A DNA stretch of 5,962 nt from JASEFH01 sp034679905 (GTDB taxonomy: Archaea > Halobacteriota > Methanomicrobia > Methanomicrobiales > JACTUA01). Location of the stretch: positions 1 through 5,962 of the forward strand of contig JAXDAH010000225.1 in the NCBI GenBank assembly GCA_034679905.1, given 5' to 3'. The notes below the pieces were generated by a model, which saw only the letters and a program-made list of their open reading frames with translations, did no database searches and had not been told where the DNA came from. Below, in pieces: positions 5,819 to 5,962 of the stretch; the first letter of the stretch is position 1, and each line of letters starts with the position of its first letter. The position numbers were made by a program, and so were the translations under genes.

Positions 5819-5962
5819 TCACTCCCCGCAGCGGGGCGGCAGGGTCACGATGGAGAACCAGAACGCCTCGATGGACTGGACGATCTCGATGAACTCCCCG
5901 AATTTCACCGGTTTCTTGATGTAGCAGTTGGCGTGCAGGCGGTAGGACTCGCAGATGTCGCG
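5819..5962 (-). CDS. Rcp1-like response regulator, C-terminal end only
   Basis: The last 47 residues of a receiver protein that begins beyond the right edge. The visible part has the last strand and helix of the fold, with the conserved Lys-Pro pair in NCYIKKPVKFGEF (Lys17-Pro18 of the visible part), then IVQSIEAFWFSIVTLPPR. That ending is typical of single-domain response regulators of the Rcp1 type, which partner phytochrome-like kinases in cyanobacteria and are common next to PAS kinases in methanogens. There is no output domain after the receiver, so it probably acts by relaying phosphate or by protein contacts and not by binding DNA. The kinase gene starts 2 bp downstream, so the two are almost surely one operon and probable partners. 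The phosphorylated Asp is not visible in this window. Confidence 0.88.
   Translation of the reverse strand, partial: RDICESYRLHANCYIKKPVKFGEFIEIVQSIEAFWFSIVTLPPRCGE
5822..5827 (-). promoter_or_regulatory. Ribosome site GGGGAG inside the upstream gene end
   Basis: GGGGAG on the minus strand lies in the last codons of the response regulator gene and 5 nt before ATG 5816. The regulator's stop (5819-5821) lies between them, an arrangement expected for coupled translation. Confidence 0.55.

Noticed and set aside
4728..5924. A 398-codon open frame on the plus strand.
   Set aside because: It lies antisense to the kinase receiver and PAS domains, which are unmistakable; the long frame comes from high GC at third positions.
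1..5962. CRISPR arrays, insertion sequences or rRNA genes.
   Set aside because: I found no regularly spaced identical repeats outside the HEAT coding units, no transposase motifs and no rRNA signatures on either strand.

Overview
The window looks like part of a GC-rich euryarchaeal genome, most likely a methanogen of the Methanomicrobiales type (Methanoculleus-like). This is an inference. It rests on A/T-rich TATA-type boxes ahead of genes, GGAGG/GGTGAT ribosome sites matching the archaeal 16S tail, a tRNA-Glu gene without an encoded CCA, and a gene set typical of that group: Mut7-C RNase, a PsbP-like lipoprotein, a HEAT-repeat protein, a hemerythrin, and a receiver/PAS histidine kinase. No database search was possible.

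Layout. Bases 1-453 (+) hold the 3' part of a Mut7-C/DUF82 gene. Bases 544-1152 (+) encode a lipoprotein with a PsbP-like domain behind its own TATA box. Convergent to it, 1191-1721 (-) encodes five 31-residue HEAT-like repeats. A 543-bp stretch follows with no convincing gene. It carries an inverted repeat and a strong TATA box at 2106-2113, from which transcription would run about 240 nt before the hemerythrin gene (GTG start 2375, stop 2851). Inside that leader is a 41-codon candidate ORF (2265-2390) with its own ribosome site; it overlaps the hemerythrin start. Bases 2852-3646 show no credible protein gene but hold several potential stem-loops. On the minus strand come tRNA-Glu(UUC) at 3647-3721, a 685-residue receiver-PAS-PAS histidine kinase at 3759-5816, and the C-terminal end of an Rcp1-like response regulator at 5819-5962.

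How the genes work together. The right-hand part is a two-component signalling operon transcribed leftward. The free receiver protein is followed after 2 bp by the sensor kinase, which carries a second receiver at its N terminus, and the tRNA lies just downstream of the kinase with its own probable promoter. The left-hand genes look like independent units with separate promoters: RNA processing, a surface-anchored lipoprotein, a HEAT scaffold, and an iron or oxygen-related hemerythrin.

The only candidates for something undescribed are modest: the small ORF coupled to hemerythrin, the inverted repeat next to its TATA box, and the foldable segment at 3361-3443. I see no clear sign of a novel multi-gene system.
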